Shown: positions 1-8,674 of the stretch, one piece after another
Layout: each line of letters starts with the position of its first letter
Numbering within the stretch: position 1 is the first letter of the stretch
DNA from: SABI01 sp963678555
GTDB taxonomy: Bacteria; Spirochaetota; Spirochaetia; Sphaerochaetales; Sphaerochaetaceae
Direction of reading: 5' to 3'
DNA length: 64,000 bases
Assembly: GCA_963678555.2 (NCBI GenBank)
Contig: CAXXJA010000002.1
Location: forward strand, 434,001 to 498,000
Made by a program: the position numbers and the translations under genes
Notes under the pieces: model-generated
Told to the model about the DNA's origin: nothing
The model's database searches: none
What the model saw: only the letters and a program-made list of their open reading frames with translations

Positions 1-380
1 CTCATACCTTCGAGAAGGTATTGAATGATGGAGTTGTCATTGACCCACTCGTAGACGAGTGAAAGAAGGGATAGAATGATCATGGCCGGAAGGATCGTTC
101 CCAGCAGTGTCAGAAGAGCTCCCCGTACGCCTTTCATTCTGTACCCGACGAGAATCGAGGTGTTTACTGCGATCGGACCGGGAGAGGACTGCGCTATCGC
201 TATAATATCGAGCATCTCATCTTCATCTATCCATCCATATTCCTGTACAAACAGGTTCCTCATCAGTGGAACGATCACATACCCTCCTCCGAGGGTGAAC
301 AGGCTGAGTCTGAAGGTGGATAGGAACAACTGGAAATAGGTTGCCGGTGTATCATGTTCGTCTGCCCTGGGATCAATCAT
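1..380 (-). CDS. Chromate transporter family (ChrA) protein, N-terminal part
   Basis: The reverse strand from position 380 encodes an open frame running off the left edge, so only the first ~126 residues are visible. It contains the ChrA-family hallmark FTLGGGYVIVPLM near residue 28, followed by a run with AQSSPGPIAVNTS, both typical of the CHR domain of chromate/anion transporters of the inner membrane. Further hydrophobic segments follow (LLTLLGTILPAMIILSLL). I start it at the ATG at 378-380; there is no other well-placed in-frame ATG nearby. It is divergent from the DUF47/PiT pair. Many members of this family in fermentative bacteria are half-length proteins in pairs, and substrates other than chromate are possible. 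Family assignment is secure; the actual substrate is not. Confidence 0.85.
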   Translation of the reverse strand, partial: MIDPRADEHDTPATYFQLFLSTFRLSLFTLGGGYVIVPLMRNLFVQEYGWIDEDEMLDIIAIAQSSPGPIAVNTSILVGYRMKGVRGALLTLLGTILPAMIILSLLSLVYEWVNDNSIIQYLLEGM

Positions 381-469
381 AGACGTACATTGTGGAGAAA
401 ATCAGGAATTATATCAAGATTTGCAAATGCCGAAAGCCTGGAGTATCATGAAAAGCAGGAGAGCCCTGT

Positions 470-1120
470 ATGCGCATTTTCAATACAAAGAACAAGATCC
501 TTATGGCATCCATCAGCGAATTCCTTGCCTGTGTGACTCAGAGCGGTGAACTACTGGAGAAGAGCATCGAAGCCTACCTTGTCAGTAATACCGAACAGTT
601 CTCTCAGTCCGTGAAACGGATCAGGGACATCGAACATGAGGCTGATGAGATTCTCGAGAGAGTGAAACACGATCTGTACGCCTTCCTCCTGATACCCGAT
701 ACACGAAGCGATGTCGACAGGCTTCTCAACGCGCTTGATGACTTCATTGATGCGACCAAACAGCTTCTGGTGCTTCTCTCTATTGAACGTCCGCACCTGC
801 CTGAGGCGGTAGTGACCAGTTTCAGGACGATAAGTGAACGTACCTGCCTATCTTCAGAACATCTTGCTCAGGCATCTGATGCCTATTTCACCTATCCTCA
901 GGATGTGGTCAACAGAGTGAGTCAGGTGATCGTGTGTGAGAAGGAAGTCGATTCGCTTCAGGAAGAAGCCCTTGATGTTCTGTTCAACGGGATACCCTCA
1001 ATGAATCTGGCACAGAAGACTCACATCACCAGATTCCTTGATCTCCTGTGTAATCTGAGTGATCTATGTAAAGATGTAGGAACGGATCTCATGATTAGCG
1101 CACTGAAACGGAACAGCTGA
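470..1120 (+). CDS. DUF47 family phosphate-transport accessory protein
   Basis: This 216-residue protein is predicted to be soluble and mostly helical, with the PhoU-like acidic helices typical of DUF47/PitR proteins (IRDIEHEADEILERVKHDL, then LLNALDDFIDATKQLL). DUF47 proteins are known to be encoded directly upstream of PiT phosphate permeases and to modulate them. Here the stop codon is 2 bases before the permease start, so the genes are almost certainly cotranscribed. An AGGAGAG ribosome-binding site precedes the ATG at 470. The length matches the family. Regulation of the permease by this protein is inferred from the family, not visible in the sequence. Confidence 0.9.
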   Translation: MRIFNTKNKILMASISEFLACVTQSGELLEKSIEAYLVSNTEQFSQSVKRIRDIEHEADEILERVKHDLYAFLLIPDTRSDVDRLLNALDDFIDATKQLLVLLSIERPHLPEAVVTSFRTISERTCLSSEHLAQASDAYFTYPQDVVNRVSQVIVCEKEVDSLQEEALDVLFNGIPSMNLAQKTHITRFLDLLCNLSDLCKDVGTDLMISALKRNS

Positions 1121-1122
1121 AG

Positions 1123-2145
1123 ATGAACCCTCTGGTCGTCCTGTTTTTTCTGACTGTACTGTTCATGGGGTGGTCCCTCGGTGCGAATGATGCCGCGAAC
1201 GTCTTCGGGACGGCAGTAGGAACACGGATGGTCCGCTTCCGTACCGCGGCAATCGTTTCCTCGCTTTTCGTCGTGATCGGAGCAGTGACTGCGGGAGAGG
1301 GGGCCAGTGAGGGTCTGAGTGCTCTGGTCGCCATCGATCGGATCCAGGATTCTTCCCTGATCGCACTGAGCGCTGCATCAACGGTTCTGATCATGACGCG
1401 TCTTGCTCTGCCTGTCTCGACGAGTCAGGCCCTCATCGGAGCGATCAGCGGGTATGTCATTGCCCGGAAGCTTCCTCTTGATGTGGCTTCACTCACCGGT
1501 ATCTGGGCGACCTGGGTCTACGGTCCCATCCTTGCGGGTATCACCAGCGCTCTGCTCTATCGGATCTTTCACCGATTTCTGATGAGAAGACGGATTCATG
1601 TGCTCACGATCGACCGGTACAACAGAATCCTTCTCATAGCTGCCGGGGCGGCAGGCTCCTATGCGCTGGGAGCCAATAATATCGCCAACGTCACAGGACT
1701 GTTCATCTCCTCCTTCGACGCTCAGGGTATCTCTCTGTTCTCCTCGATCCATGATACTTCCACTGAGCTGTTCCTGGTGGGGTCACTGGCTATCGCTGCG
1801 GGGATCATCACCTTCTCGAAGCGTGTGATGATGAGTGTCGGTAGCAACCTGTTCGAACTGTCACCCGTTGCCGCGTTCATCGTCGTCCTATCCACGGCAA
1901 TGGTACTGTTTCTGTTCTCTTCCATGTCTCTGCATGAGTTCCTCGTGGGGAGGAACCTGCCCGCTTTTCCCCTGATTCCTGTCAGTCAGTCTCAGGCAAG
2001 TGTGGGAGCGGTGGTAGGTATCGCGGTCGCCAGAAGAGCCTGGTCCTCGATCAACGTGCCCCTGCTCGTGAAGATAGCCGTCGGGTGGATCGCCACTCCC
2101 ATCGCATCGGCAGCCGTCTCCTGGACTCTTTCGACACTCCTGTGA
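1123..2145 (+). CDS. pit: PiT family inorganic phosphate permease
   Basis: This 340-residue polytopic membrane protein carries both inverted signature repeats of the PHO4/PiT family. The first is GANDAANVFGTAVGTR near residue 21 and the second is GANNIANVTGLF near residue 180. A TMXXPXSTSQA-type motif follows the first half (LALPVSTSQALIGAI). These proteins carry out cation-coupled uptake of phosphate (or metal-phosphate) across the inner membrane. The gene starts 2 bases after the DUF47 gene, which implies translational coupling. It converges with the adenine deaminase gene, leaving only 18 bases between them. Length and motifs are as expected for a short bacterial PiT, and nothing looks broken. 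Confidence 0.93.
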   Translation: MNPLVVLFFLTVLFMGWSLGANDAANVFGTAVGTRMVRFRTAAIVSSLFVVIGAVTAGEGASEGLSALVAIDRIQDSSLIALSAASTVLIMTRLALPVSTSQALIGAISGYVIARKLPLDVASLTGIWATWVYGPILAGITSALLYRIFHRFLMRRRIHVLTIDRYNRILLIAAGAAGSYALGANNIANVTGLFISSFDAQGISLFSSIHDTSTELFLVGSLAIAAGIITFSKRVMMSVGSNLFELSPVAAFIVVLSTAMVLFLFSSMSLHEFLVGRNLPAFPLIPVSQSQASVGAVVGIAVARRAWSSINVPLLVKIAVGWIATPIASAAVSWTLSTLL

Positions 2146-2163
2146 GACGGGTGCTCGTGAGGC

Positions 2164-3900
2164 TCACAGTTCGAGGGGGACGAAGGAGAAGGTGGTCACA
2201 TCGAACAGACCCATGTCGGTCAGTTTATAGGAGGGTATGACAGGCAGTGCCATGAAGCTGAGGGTCATGAAGGGATCAATCCCCTGTGCAACTTTGAGCT
2301 CACTGCCTGCGATCTCATGCATCCGGGAAAGCTGTTCATGCACGAGTGATACCGGTGAATCACTCATCAGTCCTGCAATCGGATGGGCCAGGGAGGCAAG
2401 TATCTTCCCGTCTTTCACCATTGATATGCCCCCTCCGATAGCTTTCAGTGATTCGACAGCTCTATACATGTCTTCAGCTGAATCACCGATGACGATGATG
2501 TTGTGTGAGTCATGTGCGATGGTGGTTGCCACAGCGCCGTGGGGCATGCCGTATCCCCGGATAAGGGCCTTGCCCATATGACCGGTTCCATGGTGCCGTT
2601 CTATGACCGCCAGCTCCAGGATGTCCTGGTTCCGGTCATGGACCCATCTGCCGTCTCTGACGGTCACCTCGGCTTCACCCCTGCCCGTGACGACCCCACC
2701 GGGGATGATGTCTATCACCCTGACGTGAGAGCTCTTGAGCGGGAGGGCGAACTGGTCGGCATCGAACGGTCTGTAGTTAACTGATGAGCCGACTCCCTTC
2801 GGTTCAATGGGAGCGGATGGGTTCAGAATCTTCCCCGCATGCGCAACCTCAACACCTGCGATATAGACACTGTCGACAGTGAGTTCATTGAGATCTCGGG
2901 TGAGGAAGAAATCCGCTCTCCTTCCGGGTGCTATGGCACCGCGGTCGTGCAGACCGTAGCAGGTGGCGGCATTGAGCGTGGCTATACGAACAGCGTCGAT
3001 GGGCTCCATACCTCCTGCGATGGCAAGCCGGGCGTTGTAGGTAATATGACCCTCTTCGAGGATGGAATGGGGCTGTTTGTCATCGGTGCAGAACAGACAG
3101 AACCTCATGTTCTCCTTCGTCACCCCTTCCATGAGCGCAGGGAGGTTCTGACAGGCTGATCCCTGACGAAGCATCACATACATCCCCCTCCGTATTCTCT
3201 GTTTCAATTCCTCGGGGGTCTCACTCTCGTGATCGCTGATAATCCCGGCAGCACTGTAGGCATCAAGTGATTTTCCCAGTAGCGAAGGGGCATGACCGTC
3301 AACGAGTTTTCCCTCTCTCTCGGCGATAGCCAGTTTTCTGAGAACCTCCTCATCACAGCCAATCACACCGGGGAAGTTCATCATCTCTCCGAGTCCGAGG
3401 ACCCGCTCGTGTCCTATCGCACGTGAGATACTCTCAGAATCCAGTACCGCTCCTGCATGTTCAAACCCGGTGGCAGGGACGCAGGACGGTACCATGAAGA
3501 ATACCTCGAGGGAAGCGTTATCACTCGAGGCGATCATGTAATCGAGGCCTGCAAGGCCGCTGACATTGCAGATCTCATGCGGGTCGGCAATGATTGTTGT
3601 GGTGCCGTGAGGAACTACCGCATCGCTGAATGCGGTAGGTGAGCAGTGACTGGATTCGATATGGACATGAGAGTCGATAAAACCAGGCAGCAGGTACGAG
3701 CCCTCTGCATCGACAGTGAGTGCAGCCTCGGGAGATCCCTCAGAGGTGAACCCGGCTATCAATCCATCCTTGACAAGAATGGAGGAGGTGAAGAACTCCC
3801 CATTGAATACATCGGCAATCTGCACATTACTGATACACAGATCAGCCTGCTCTCTTCCCATGGCAACGTCTATTAAAGTATGTGTAGGTCTGTTTTTCAT
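2164..3900 (-). CDS. ade: Adenine deaminase
   Basis: This is a metal-dependent amidohydrolase of the Ade type that converts adenine to hypoxanthine and ammonia in purine salvage. The N-terminal half has the metal-binding motif GFIDSHVHIESS, then VVPHGTTTIIADPHEI, VDGHAPSLLG and the aspartate in CTDD. The C-terminal half has the Ade-specific AHDSHNIIVIG and GGGISMVKDG blocks. I prefer the ATG at 3900 (578 residues), but an ATG at 3909 and a GTG at 3939 are in frame and no start has a strong ribosome-binding site. It lies just downstream of gpsA on the same strand. The purine permease fragment at the right end of the window (63814-64000) is a functional partner in purine uptake and salvage. Confidence 0.93.
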   Translation of the reverse strand: MKNRPTHTLIDVAMGREQADLCISNVQIADVFNGEFFTSSILVKDGLIAGFTSEGSPEAALTVDAEGSYLLPGFIDSHVHIESSHCSPTAFSDAVVPHGTTTIIADPHEICNVSGLAGLDYMIASSDNASLEVFFMVPSCVPATGFEHAGAVLDSESISRAIGHERVLGLGEMMNFPGVIGCDEEVLRKLAIAEREGKLVDGHAPSLLGKSLDAYSAAGIISDHESETPEELKQRIRRGMYVMLRQGSACQNLPALMEGVTKENMRFCLFCTDDKQPHSILEEGHITYNARLAIAGGMEPIDAVRIATLNAATCYGLHDRGAIAPGRRADFFLTRDLNELTVDSVYIAGVEVAHAGKILNPSAPIEPKGVGSSVNYRPFDADQFALPLKSSHVRVIDIIPGGVVTGRGEAEVTVRDGRWVHDRNQDILELAVIERHHGTGHMGKALIRGYGMPHGAVATTIAHDSHNIIVIGDSAEDMYRAVESLKAIGGGISMVKDGKILASLAHPIAGLMSDSPVSLVHEQLSRMHEIAGSELKVAQGIDPFMTLSFMALPVIPSYKLTDMGLFDVTTFSFVPLEL

Positions 3901-3939
3901 AGGTTCCATAGTACTACGGAACCCGGAAAACCGAAACAC

Positions 3940-4890
3940 CTAAGAGACAACAGAGAGAATATAGGAGTTCAGTGAGGAATTCTCGTACACCAGTGCGTAC
4001 AGAGCATGAAGAAGAGGGAACCGTTTATCCGTCTTCGAGGAGCGGACAAGGTTCTCAAGGAGCCGGATCGTTCTCAATCCTTCGATCACTGTACCGCTTT
4101 TCGGATCATTGCTGAAACCCTTTCCTATGAGCAGTCCGAGTGTCCTGTTCCGCGACAGGTCTGTCAGACTCGTAAGACCGAGGTCTCCGATACCGCAGTA
4201 GGTGAAAATCGTCTCCTTATCACACCCGTACAGCTCCACCAGCTCTCTCATTTCATTGACCGCCCGGGTCATGACCATGTAGTCCACGTTGGCGGAGTTG
4301 TACCGTCCGCTCACGATTCCGATTGCTATGGCGTACATGTTCTTCAGAACACTCATCAGCTCGACACCGCGTATGTCGGAGGTGTAATCGAGCGTGATGA
4401 CTGTCTCCCTGAAGACCTGCACGAGCTGTTCATAACAGCTGCGTTTCCCCCCCACGGTCATTCCCGAAGGTGCTCCGTTCATTAGTTCTACAGCAAAGGT
4501 CGGCCCTTTGAGGGATACCTGGTTCTCAAAGGGGATGGAATCGGTGAGGAACGACCCGTCGTCACTGAGCCCCTTCGACAGGTTGACAACGATTACCTCT
4601 TCCCGGCAGTGGGGAAAGATCTCGTGTGTATATGACTCTATCGCCTTCGATGGAATAGCCAGGAAAATGAAATCAGCATCATAGGCACAGGTGATATCGC
4701 CAGTTGCCGTGATAGAGGAGTGGATGTGCCTTCCAGGGAAGTATCTGCTGTTCATGTGGCTGCTATTGATATCGGACACGACATCAGTTTCTATCGAATA
4801 GAGAGTTACTGAGTTGTTATCATTCCAGGCAAGGCGCTGGGCAAGGGCTGTACCGAAGACACCGGCTCCGGCGACGACTATTGTATTCAT
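3940..4890 (-). CDS. gpsA: Glycerol-3-phosphate dehydrogenase [NAD(P)+]
   Basis: The enzyme reduces dihydroxyacetone phosphate to sn-glycerol-3-phosphate for phospholipid synthesis in the cytosol. It has an N-terminal Rossmann motif (GAGVFGTALAQRLA) at residues 7-20, FLAIPSKAI, SKGLSDDGS, LKGPTFAVE (the family's SGPSFAxE block, with K and T substitutions), the catalytic-lysine segment LKNMYAIAIG, and GIGDLGLTS near the substrate site. The start at 4890 is chosen because an AAGGAT ribosome-binding site lies just upstream and homologues begin at this glycine-rich strand; the open frame extends to 4944 without support. Length is 316 residues, normal for the family. Confidence 0.92.
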   Translation of the reverse strand: MNTIVVAGAGVFGTALAQRLAWNDNNSVTLYSIETDVVSDINSSHMNSRYFPGRHIHSSITATGDITCAYDADFIFLAIPSKAIESYTHEIFPHCREEVIVVNLSKGLSDDGSFLTDSIPFENQVSLKGPTFAVELMNGAPSGMTVGGKRSCYEQLVQVFRETVITLDYTSDIRGVELMSVLKNMYAIAIGIVSGRYNSANVDYMVMTRAVNEMRELVELYGCDKETIFTYCGIGDLGLTSLTDLSRNRTLGLLIGKGFSNDPKSGTVIEGLRTIRLLENLVRSSKTDKRFPLLHALYALVYENSSLNSYILSVVS

Positions 4891-5016
4891 AGGTTGATCC
4901 TTATCTGCATGTGTGCGTTGTCGGTTCAGTCTATACCAATTCAATCCATGGAGGAAGTGGATGAGCTGGTGAATTCATGTCAGGGAAAGGCCAGGTGAGC
5001 ATGATCTGCCTGTGCG

Positions 5017-5038
5017 CGGTTCCTGGGACCGGGAACCG
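5017..5038. other. Inverted repeat downstream of the hexulose-6-phosphate synthase gene
   Basis: CGGTTCC at 5017-5023 is matched by GGAACCG at 5032-5038, giving a 7-bp GC-rich stem with an 8-base loop. It sits between the 3' ends/5' ends of hxlA (minus, ending 5075) and gpsA (minus, starting 4890). No uridine run follows on the minus strand, so it is at best a processing or factor-assisted termination hairpin. The remainder of this 184-base gap shows no other recognisable element. Confidence 0.3.
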
Positions 5039-5074
5039 GGTAAGGGCCTGTTGTACAAAAGGCAGCAGTATACT

Positions 5075-5713
5075 TCAGCTGTGAGAGGGTGGAATCCGGC
5101 TTTTTATCAGATGGGCTTCTCTGACTGGGTCATCTGACGCAAGGATACCGCTGCCGATGATAATCACATCAGGTCTGTGAAGGATATATTCATCAACATT
5201 CTGTCGGTGAATCCCGCCTGCTATGAATGTGTTCATACCAGGTAGGTACGGTTTCAGTTCAATCAGATCCTGTATTGGTGTCCTTCCGTTTTTCTGCTGA
5301 TCTACTCCTGTGTGAATGGCGATCGCATCTGCGCCCAGCTCGGCCAGTCGTGATACTGCTGCTACGGGGTCATGGACATTCATCATATCGATCACAACCT
5401 GTCTGCCATACATATTAGCCGCTTCAACAGCTCCTTTCACGGTTGCATTATCCGTCACTCCAAGAACAGATACGTAGTCCGCCCCGGCCTTGAACGCTCC
5501 CTCGGCTTCCAGCTTCCCGGCATCCATGATCTTTGTGTCAGCAAATATTTCCAGGTCAGGAAACTGCCTCTTCATCTCTCTCACCGCATGTAATCCCTCT
5601 TCAAGGAGAAGGGGTGTTCCAATTTCTATGATATCGATTGAATCACGGATTTCTTTCATTAATGCGACAGCTTCAGGTATTGTACAGGTATCCAGAGCCA
5701 ACTGTAGTTTCAT
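5075..5713 (-). CDS. hxlA: 3-hexulose-6-phosphate synthase (HPS/KGPDC family)
   Basis: A 212-residue TIM-barrel protein of the orotidine-phosphate-decarboxylase superfamily. It starts MKLQLALD and carries IEIGTPLLLEEG, FADTKIMDAG (the D-x-K-x-x-D catalytic signature) and IAGGI plus IIIGSGI phosphate-binding strands. HPS condenses ribulose-5-phosphate with formaldehyde to D-arabino-3-hexulose-6-phosphate, and runs in reverse as a route from hexose to pentose phosphate. The related 3-keto-L-gulonate-6-phosphate decarboxylases share this fold, but the immediate partner is a 6-phospho-3-hexuloisomerase gene 12 bases upstream in the same operon, which strongly favours HPS. An AGGGAT ribosome-binding site precedes the ATG at 5713. 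Confidence 0.87.
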   Translation of the reverse strand: MKLQLALDTCTIPEAVALMKEIRDSIDIIEIGTPLLLEEGLHAVREMKRQFPDLEIFADTKIMDAGKLEAEGAFKAGADYVSVLGVTDNATVKGAVEAANMYGRQVVIDMMNVHDPVAAVSRLAELGADAIAIHTGVDQQKNGRTPIQDLIELKPYLPGMNTFIAGGIHRQNVDEYILHRPDVIIIGSGILASDDPVREAHLIKSRIPPSHS

Positions 5714-5725
5714 GTGTTACTATCC

Positions 5726-6286
5726 CTATTCCAGGTTTGCGTGTCTTGAAAACATGGATCCACTGTCACGGCCCTCCGTGTCCATCAATAACAGAATAAT
5801 GGCATCAAGGAAAAGCAGGAGACTCTGCTCGAAAAGTGATCCCATCGGTTGAATAGACAATACTCCGGTATCATTATCTACTTTCGGTGATATCGCAGGT
5901 ATGAGTATAACCGGGTCAGCAAGCAGACCAATGTTTGAATCAGCGGTTACGGTCACAAGAGCTACCATGGCTCCGATGGAGTGTGCTTTTTCTGCCACTG
6001 CGACCAGCGATGCCGTCCCTCCTGATCCTGAACCTATGATGAGAAGATCCTTTCCCGTGATGTTAGGTGTTACGGTTTCTCCAACTACGTATGTCTCAAA
6101 CCCGAGATGCATCAGTCTCATGCAGAATGCTTTCATCATGAAACCTGATCTTCCTGCACCGGCAACATAAACTTTCTGAGCCGAACCAATCGCTTTGACA
6201 AGGGAGTCTGCTTCTTCTCCACGTATTCCTTTCAGTGTTGTTGTAAGTTCCTCAGTTACAGCGGTGATGCGATCATGGTAGTTCAA
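5726..6286 (-). CDS. hxlB: 6-phospho-3-hexuloisomerase (SIS domain)
   Basis: This 186-residue SIS-domain protein matches 6-phospho-3-hexuloisomerase (PHI), which interconverts 3-hexulose-6-phosphate and fructose-6-phosphate. Visible motifs are VYVAGAGRSGFMMKAF, LLIIGSGSGGT (the phosphate-binding SIS loop) and IQPMGSLFEQ near the C terminus. The start is a TTG at 6284-6286 with GAGGGGAG nine bases upstream; no in-frame ATG fits. It is the first gene of a two-gene operon with hxlA and diverges from the ROK regulator. A second, diverged copy lies at 12445. The HPS/PHI pair can detoxify formaldehyde or supply pentoses; here the sugar-locus context suggests a role in pentose-hexose exchange. Confidence 0.87.
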   Translation of the reverse strand: MNYHDRITAVTEELTTTLKGIRGEEADSLVKAIGSAQKVYVAGAGRSGFMMKAFCMRLMHLGFETYVVGETVTPNITGKDLLIIGSGSGGTASLVAVAEKAHSIGAMVALVTVTADSNIGLLADPVILIPAISPKVDNDTGVLSIQPMGSLFEQSLLLFLDAIILLLMDTEGRDSGSMFSRHANLE

Positions 6287-6377
6287 TGAAATAGTCTCCC
6301 CTCGTTCACGTTAACCTGTCCATCCTCCAAGGACTCTCTGTATGCGTTATGCGGACTCCTGAAGAATGACCTTCATG

Positions 6378-6406
6378 AGTGTATCACACGGTTAGAAAGC
6401 GGACAA
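6378..6406 (-). promoter_or_regulatory. Candidate sigma-70 promoter for hxlB-hxlA
   Basis: On the minus strand a TTGTCC hexamer (6401-6406) is followed after 17 bases by TACACT (6378-6383), each matching consensus at four of six positions. It would start transcription about 85 bases before the TTG start of hxlB. The call rests on hexamer matching and position only. Confidence 0.4.
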
Positions 6407-6471
6407 TGTCTGCATGAATTTTTATCCCGTTCGAAGAAATATATGAGGGATGCGTATGAAGAAAAAAAGGA

Positions 6472-6568
6472 ATAATACATAAGATGCAAGGCGGTTATAT
6501 GCATGCATGCACCACATCAATGTCCAATTATGAGTATTATAACTTATTGATATAAAAAGAAATAATAC
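6472..6568. promoter_or_regulatory. Repeated ATAATAC operator-like motif in the divergent control region
   Basis: The 416-base stretch between hxlB and the ROK gene (6287-6702) is AT-rich on its right half and contains no convincing gene. ATAATAC occurs at 6472-6478 and 6562-6568, and its inverse GTATTAT at 6534-6540, so two copies form a 7-bp inverted repeat with a 21-base spacer. A short (TGCA)n run sits near 6500. These are plausible binding sites for the neighbouring ROK regulator, but that is inference. The motif is AT-rich, so chance recurrence is possible. Confidence 0.3.
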
Positions 6569-6603
6569 GGTATGTGCTGGTAGGAAATATTTTGTAAAAT
6601 CAT

Positions 6604-6631
6604 TTGACAAACTGGATAATTAGGATATAGT
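6604..6631 (+). promoter_or_regulatory. Candidate sigma-70 promoter for the ROK regulator and sugar operon
   Basis: A perfect TTGACA (6604-6609) is followed, after 16 bases, by TATAGT (6626-6631; five of six consensus). It lies about 70 bases upstream of the preferred TTG start of the ROK gene and just right of the ATAATAC motifs. A second TTGACA occurs at 6640 but has no good -10 partner. Confidence 0.55.
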
Positions 6632-6702
6632 TAAATAAGTTGACAAAGTTCAGCTGTATTCTTCGGTCTGCAGGACTGAGGAGTAAGGGGAGAAACATAG
6701 TT

Positions 6703-7875
6703 TTGCGTAAACCGAAGAATGCACGGTATATGAAACATCTCAACAGGCGGACTGTCGTGAATCTGATCAGGGAAGAGTCGCTAAGCAGAGCTGATCTCGC
6801 CCGTAAAACGGGACTCACACGAGCCGCAATTACAAATATAATTGATGACCTGATAGCGTCAGGGATTATCGTAGAGGCAGGCACTCAGGAGTCAGCAAAC
6901 GGCCGCAAACCGATGAGCCTGAAACTCAACAATTCGAACCTTGTCTGTATCGGGGTGAGTATCAGGTATGGTATCTGTTATGTAGGCATCTCAGATATTG
7001 AAGGGAAGGTTATTGCACAGAGAGATATAGATTTCTCTAATCTGGCAGATGCGGATGAGGGTATAGCTCTGATTGCGGCATCTCTTTCTGCACTTATGGA
7101 AGACCATATTTCTGATGAGAGGGTTCTCGGTATCGGGATATCTTCACCCGGACCGGTTGATATCTACACAGGCAGAATACTGAATCCTCCGAATCTCCCT
7201 CTTTGGCGTAATGTACCCATAGTATCAAGTCTGAAGAATAGTTTTGATCAGACCATTATCCTCGAGAAAGACTCCGTTTCTTCAGCATTGACCTCAAAGA
7301 ATTATGGATGCGGGAAGGACTATAAGAACTTTTTCTATATCGAGGTTGTCAGTGACGGTGTGGGTAGTGTCATCATCATGAACCATGAAGTCTATCGGGG
7401 AAATAGCGGATTTGCCGGTGAGTTCGGGCATCTCTCTATAGAACTTGATGGGAGACCCTGTATCTGCGGTAACAGGGGATGTCTTGAACGATATGCTTCA
7501 TTCAATGCCATTCTCGATGTAGTGCGGGAGGATTATCCCAACGTGCAGACCTGGCAGGACATCATCGATGGCGCACAGACTGACCCCAGGTTGTCCGAAC
7601 TGGTACGAACCGAAGCACGGTATCTCGGTATCGGAATAGTATCTGTGATTAACCTTCTTGATCTTGATGCTGTTGTCATCGGCGGAGATGTCGTAACTAC
7701 CTCCCGGATGCTGCTTGATGAGATTTCTCAGTATGTGAATAGCACGATGCTGACACGGAATTCGAAACAGATTCCTATCCTTTTTGCCAGTCAGGATCAT
7801 TACTACAGTTTTCTTTCAAGCGCATCCCTCGTTTCCGAGCGGTTCTTCTCTGGAGGACTCAGCGACTTATTATAA
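6703..7875 (+). CDS. ROK family transcriptional regulator
   Basis: A repressor-type ROK protein of about 390 residues. The N-terminal winged helix (LSRADLARKTGLTRAAITN) would bind DNA. The ROK kinase-like domain shows ISSPGPVD and a cysteine-rich zinc motif CICGNRGC preceded by EFGHLSIE. ROK regulators of this layout (XylR/NagC/Mlc type) sense sugars or sugar phosphates. I propose the TTG at 6703 as start because an AAGGGGAGA ribosome-binding site lies upstream; the open frame reaches 6640, and the first ATG is at 6730. The gene faces away from hxlBA and is 33 bases upstream of the ABC importer, so it likely controls both directions and may be cotranscribed with the importer. Confidence 0.9.
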   Translation: MRKPKNARYMKHLNRRTVVNLIREESLSRADLARKTGLTRAAITNIIDDLIASGIIVEAGTQESANGRKPMSLKLNNSNLVCIGVSIRYGICYVGISDIEGKVIAQRDIDFSNLADADEGIALIAASLSALMEDHISDERVLGIGISSPGPVDIYTGRILNPPNLPLWRNVPIVSSLKNSFDQTIILEKDSVSSALTSKNYGCGKDYKNFFYIEVVSDGVGSVIIMNHEVYRGNSGFAGEFGHLSIELDGRPCICGNRGCLERYASFNAILDVVREDYPNVQTWQDIIDGAQTDPRLSELVRTEARYLGIGIVSVINLLDLDAVVIGGDVVTTSRMLLDEISQYVNSTMLTRNSKQIPILFASQDHYYSFLSSASLVSERFFSGGLSDLL

Positions 7876-7908
7876 AAAAGGACGTATGGATCATATAAAG
7901 GAGGCTAT

Positions 7909-8670
7909 ATGAGTAACGTGTTGTTGAAAGTGTCTGGAGTGAGCAAAAGCTTTGGACATGTTCAAGCTCTCAAAGATGTGAATTTCGAACTGAACGAGGG
8001 AGAGGTTCTCGGTCTTGTCGGTGATAACGGGGCCGGGAAATCGACGTTCATCAAGATTCTCTCCGGCGTACATCGGAAGGATGAAGGTGAGATTATCTTT
8101 GATGGTAAGAATGTTGATTTTCATTCTCCATCGGAGTCCATCGAAGCCGGATTTGAGACGGTATATCAGGACCTTGCTCTGGCTCCTGATCTTCCGATTT
8201 ATTCAAACATGTTCCTTGGAAGGGAGATGCTCCGCAAAGGATTTCTGGGAAAACTCGGTTTTGTTGACAAGAATGGAATGAGAAAGTCTGTAGAGGAGAA
8301 TATCAAGAAACTGAAGGCAACACTCAACCATGTGGATCAGGAAGTAGGTACTCTGTCGGGCGGACAGCGTCAGTCGGTTGCAATCACCCGTGCTGTCATC
8401 TGGGGGAAGAAGGTTATCATCATGGATGAGCCTACCGCAGCTCTGGGAGTTGAAGAATCTGCCAAGGTTCTTGAAATTGTGAAGGAACTGAAGCAGCACG
8501 GCATCACAGTCATTTTCATTTCCCATACCATGCCGCACGTTCTTGAGGTTTCAGATAAAATCTGTGTGTTACGGCTCGGTTCCACTGTTGCTAATCTCAA
8601 TGCGGCAGAAACCAGCTATGAAGAAGTCGTTGAATATATTACCGGCGCAAGAAGTCAAATAGAGGGATAG
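7909..8670 (+). CDS. Sugar ABC transporter ATP-binding protein (single-domain)
   Basis: This 253-residue ATPase has Walker A GDNGAGKST, a Q-loop at VYQDLAL, the signature LSGGQRQSVAITRA, Walker B VIIMDEPTAA and the switch histidine in FISHTM. It energises import through the permease encoded 4 bases downstream. Most ribose-type importers use a duplicated ATPase of about 500 residues; this one has a single ABC domain, as in FrcA-like systems, so it presumably functions as a homodimer. A strong AAAGGAGG ribosome-binding site precedes the ATG. Confidence 0.93.
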   Translation: MSNVLLKVSGVSKSFGHVQALKDVNFELNEGEVLGLVGDNGAGKSTFIKILSGVHRKDEGEIIFDGKNVDFHSPSESIEAGFETVYQDLALAPDLPIYSNMFLGREMLRKGFLGKLGFVDKNGMRKSVEENIKKLKATLNHVDQEVGTLSGGQRQSVAITRAVIWGKKVIIMDEPTAALGVEESAKVLEIVKELKQHGITVIFISHTMPHVLEVSDKICVLRLGSTVANLNAAETSYEEVVEYITGARSQIEG

Positions 8671-8674
8671 CACC

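Noticed and set aside
5075..6286. Methylotrophy (formaldehyde assimilation) operon
   Set aside because: No methanol or formaldehyde dehydrogenase gene is near; the HPS/PHI pair alone is common in non-methylotrophs for pentose supply or detoxification.
6422..6610. 62-residue hydrophobic open frame on the minus strand in the ROK upstream region
   Set aside because: It lies in AT-rich promoter DNA, has no ribosome-binding site and its composition reflects AT bias.
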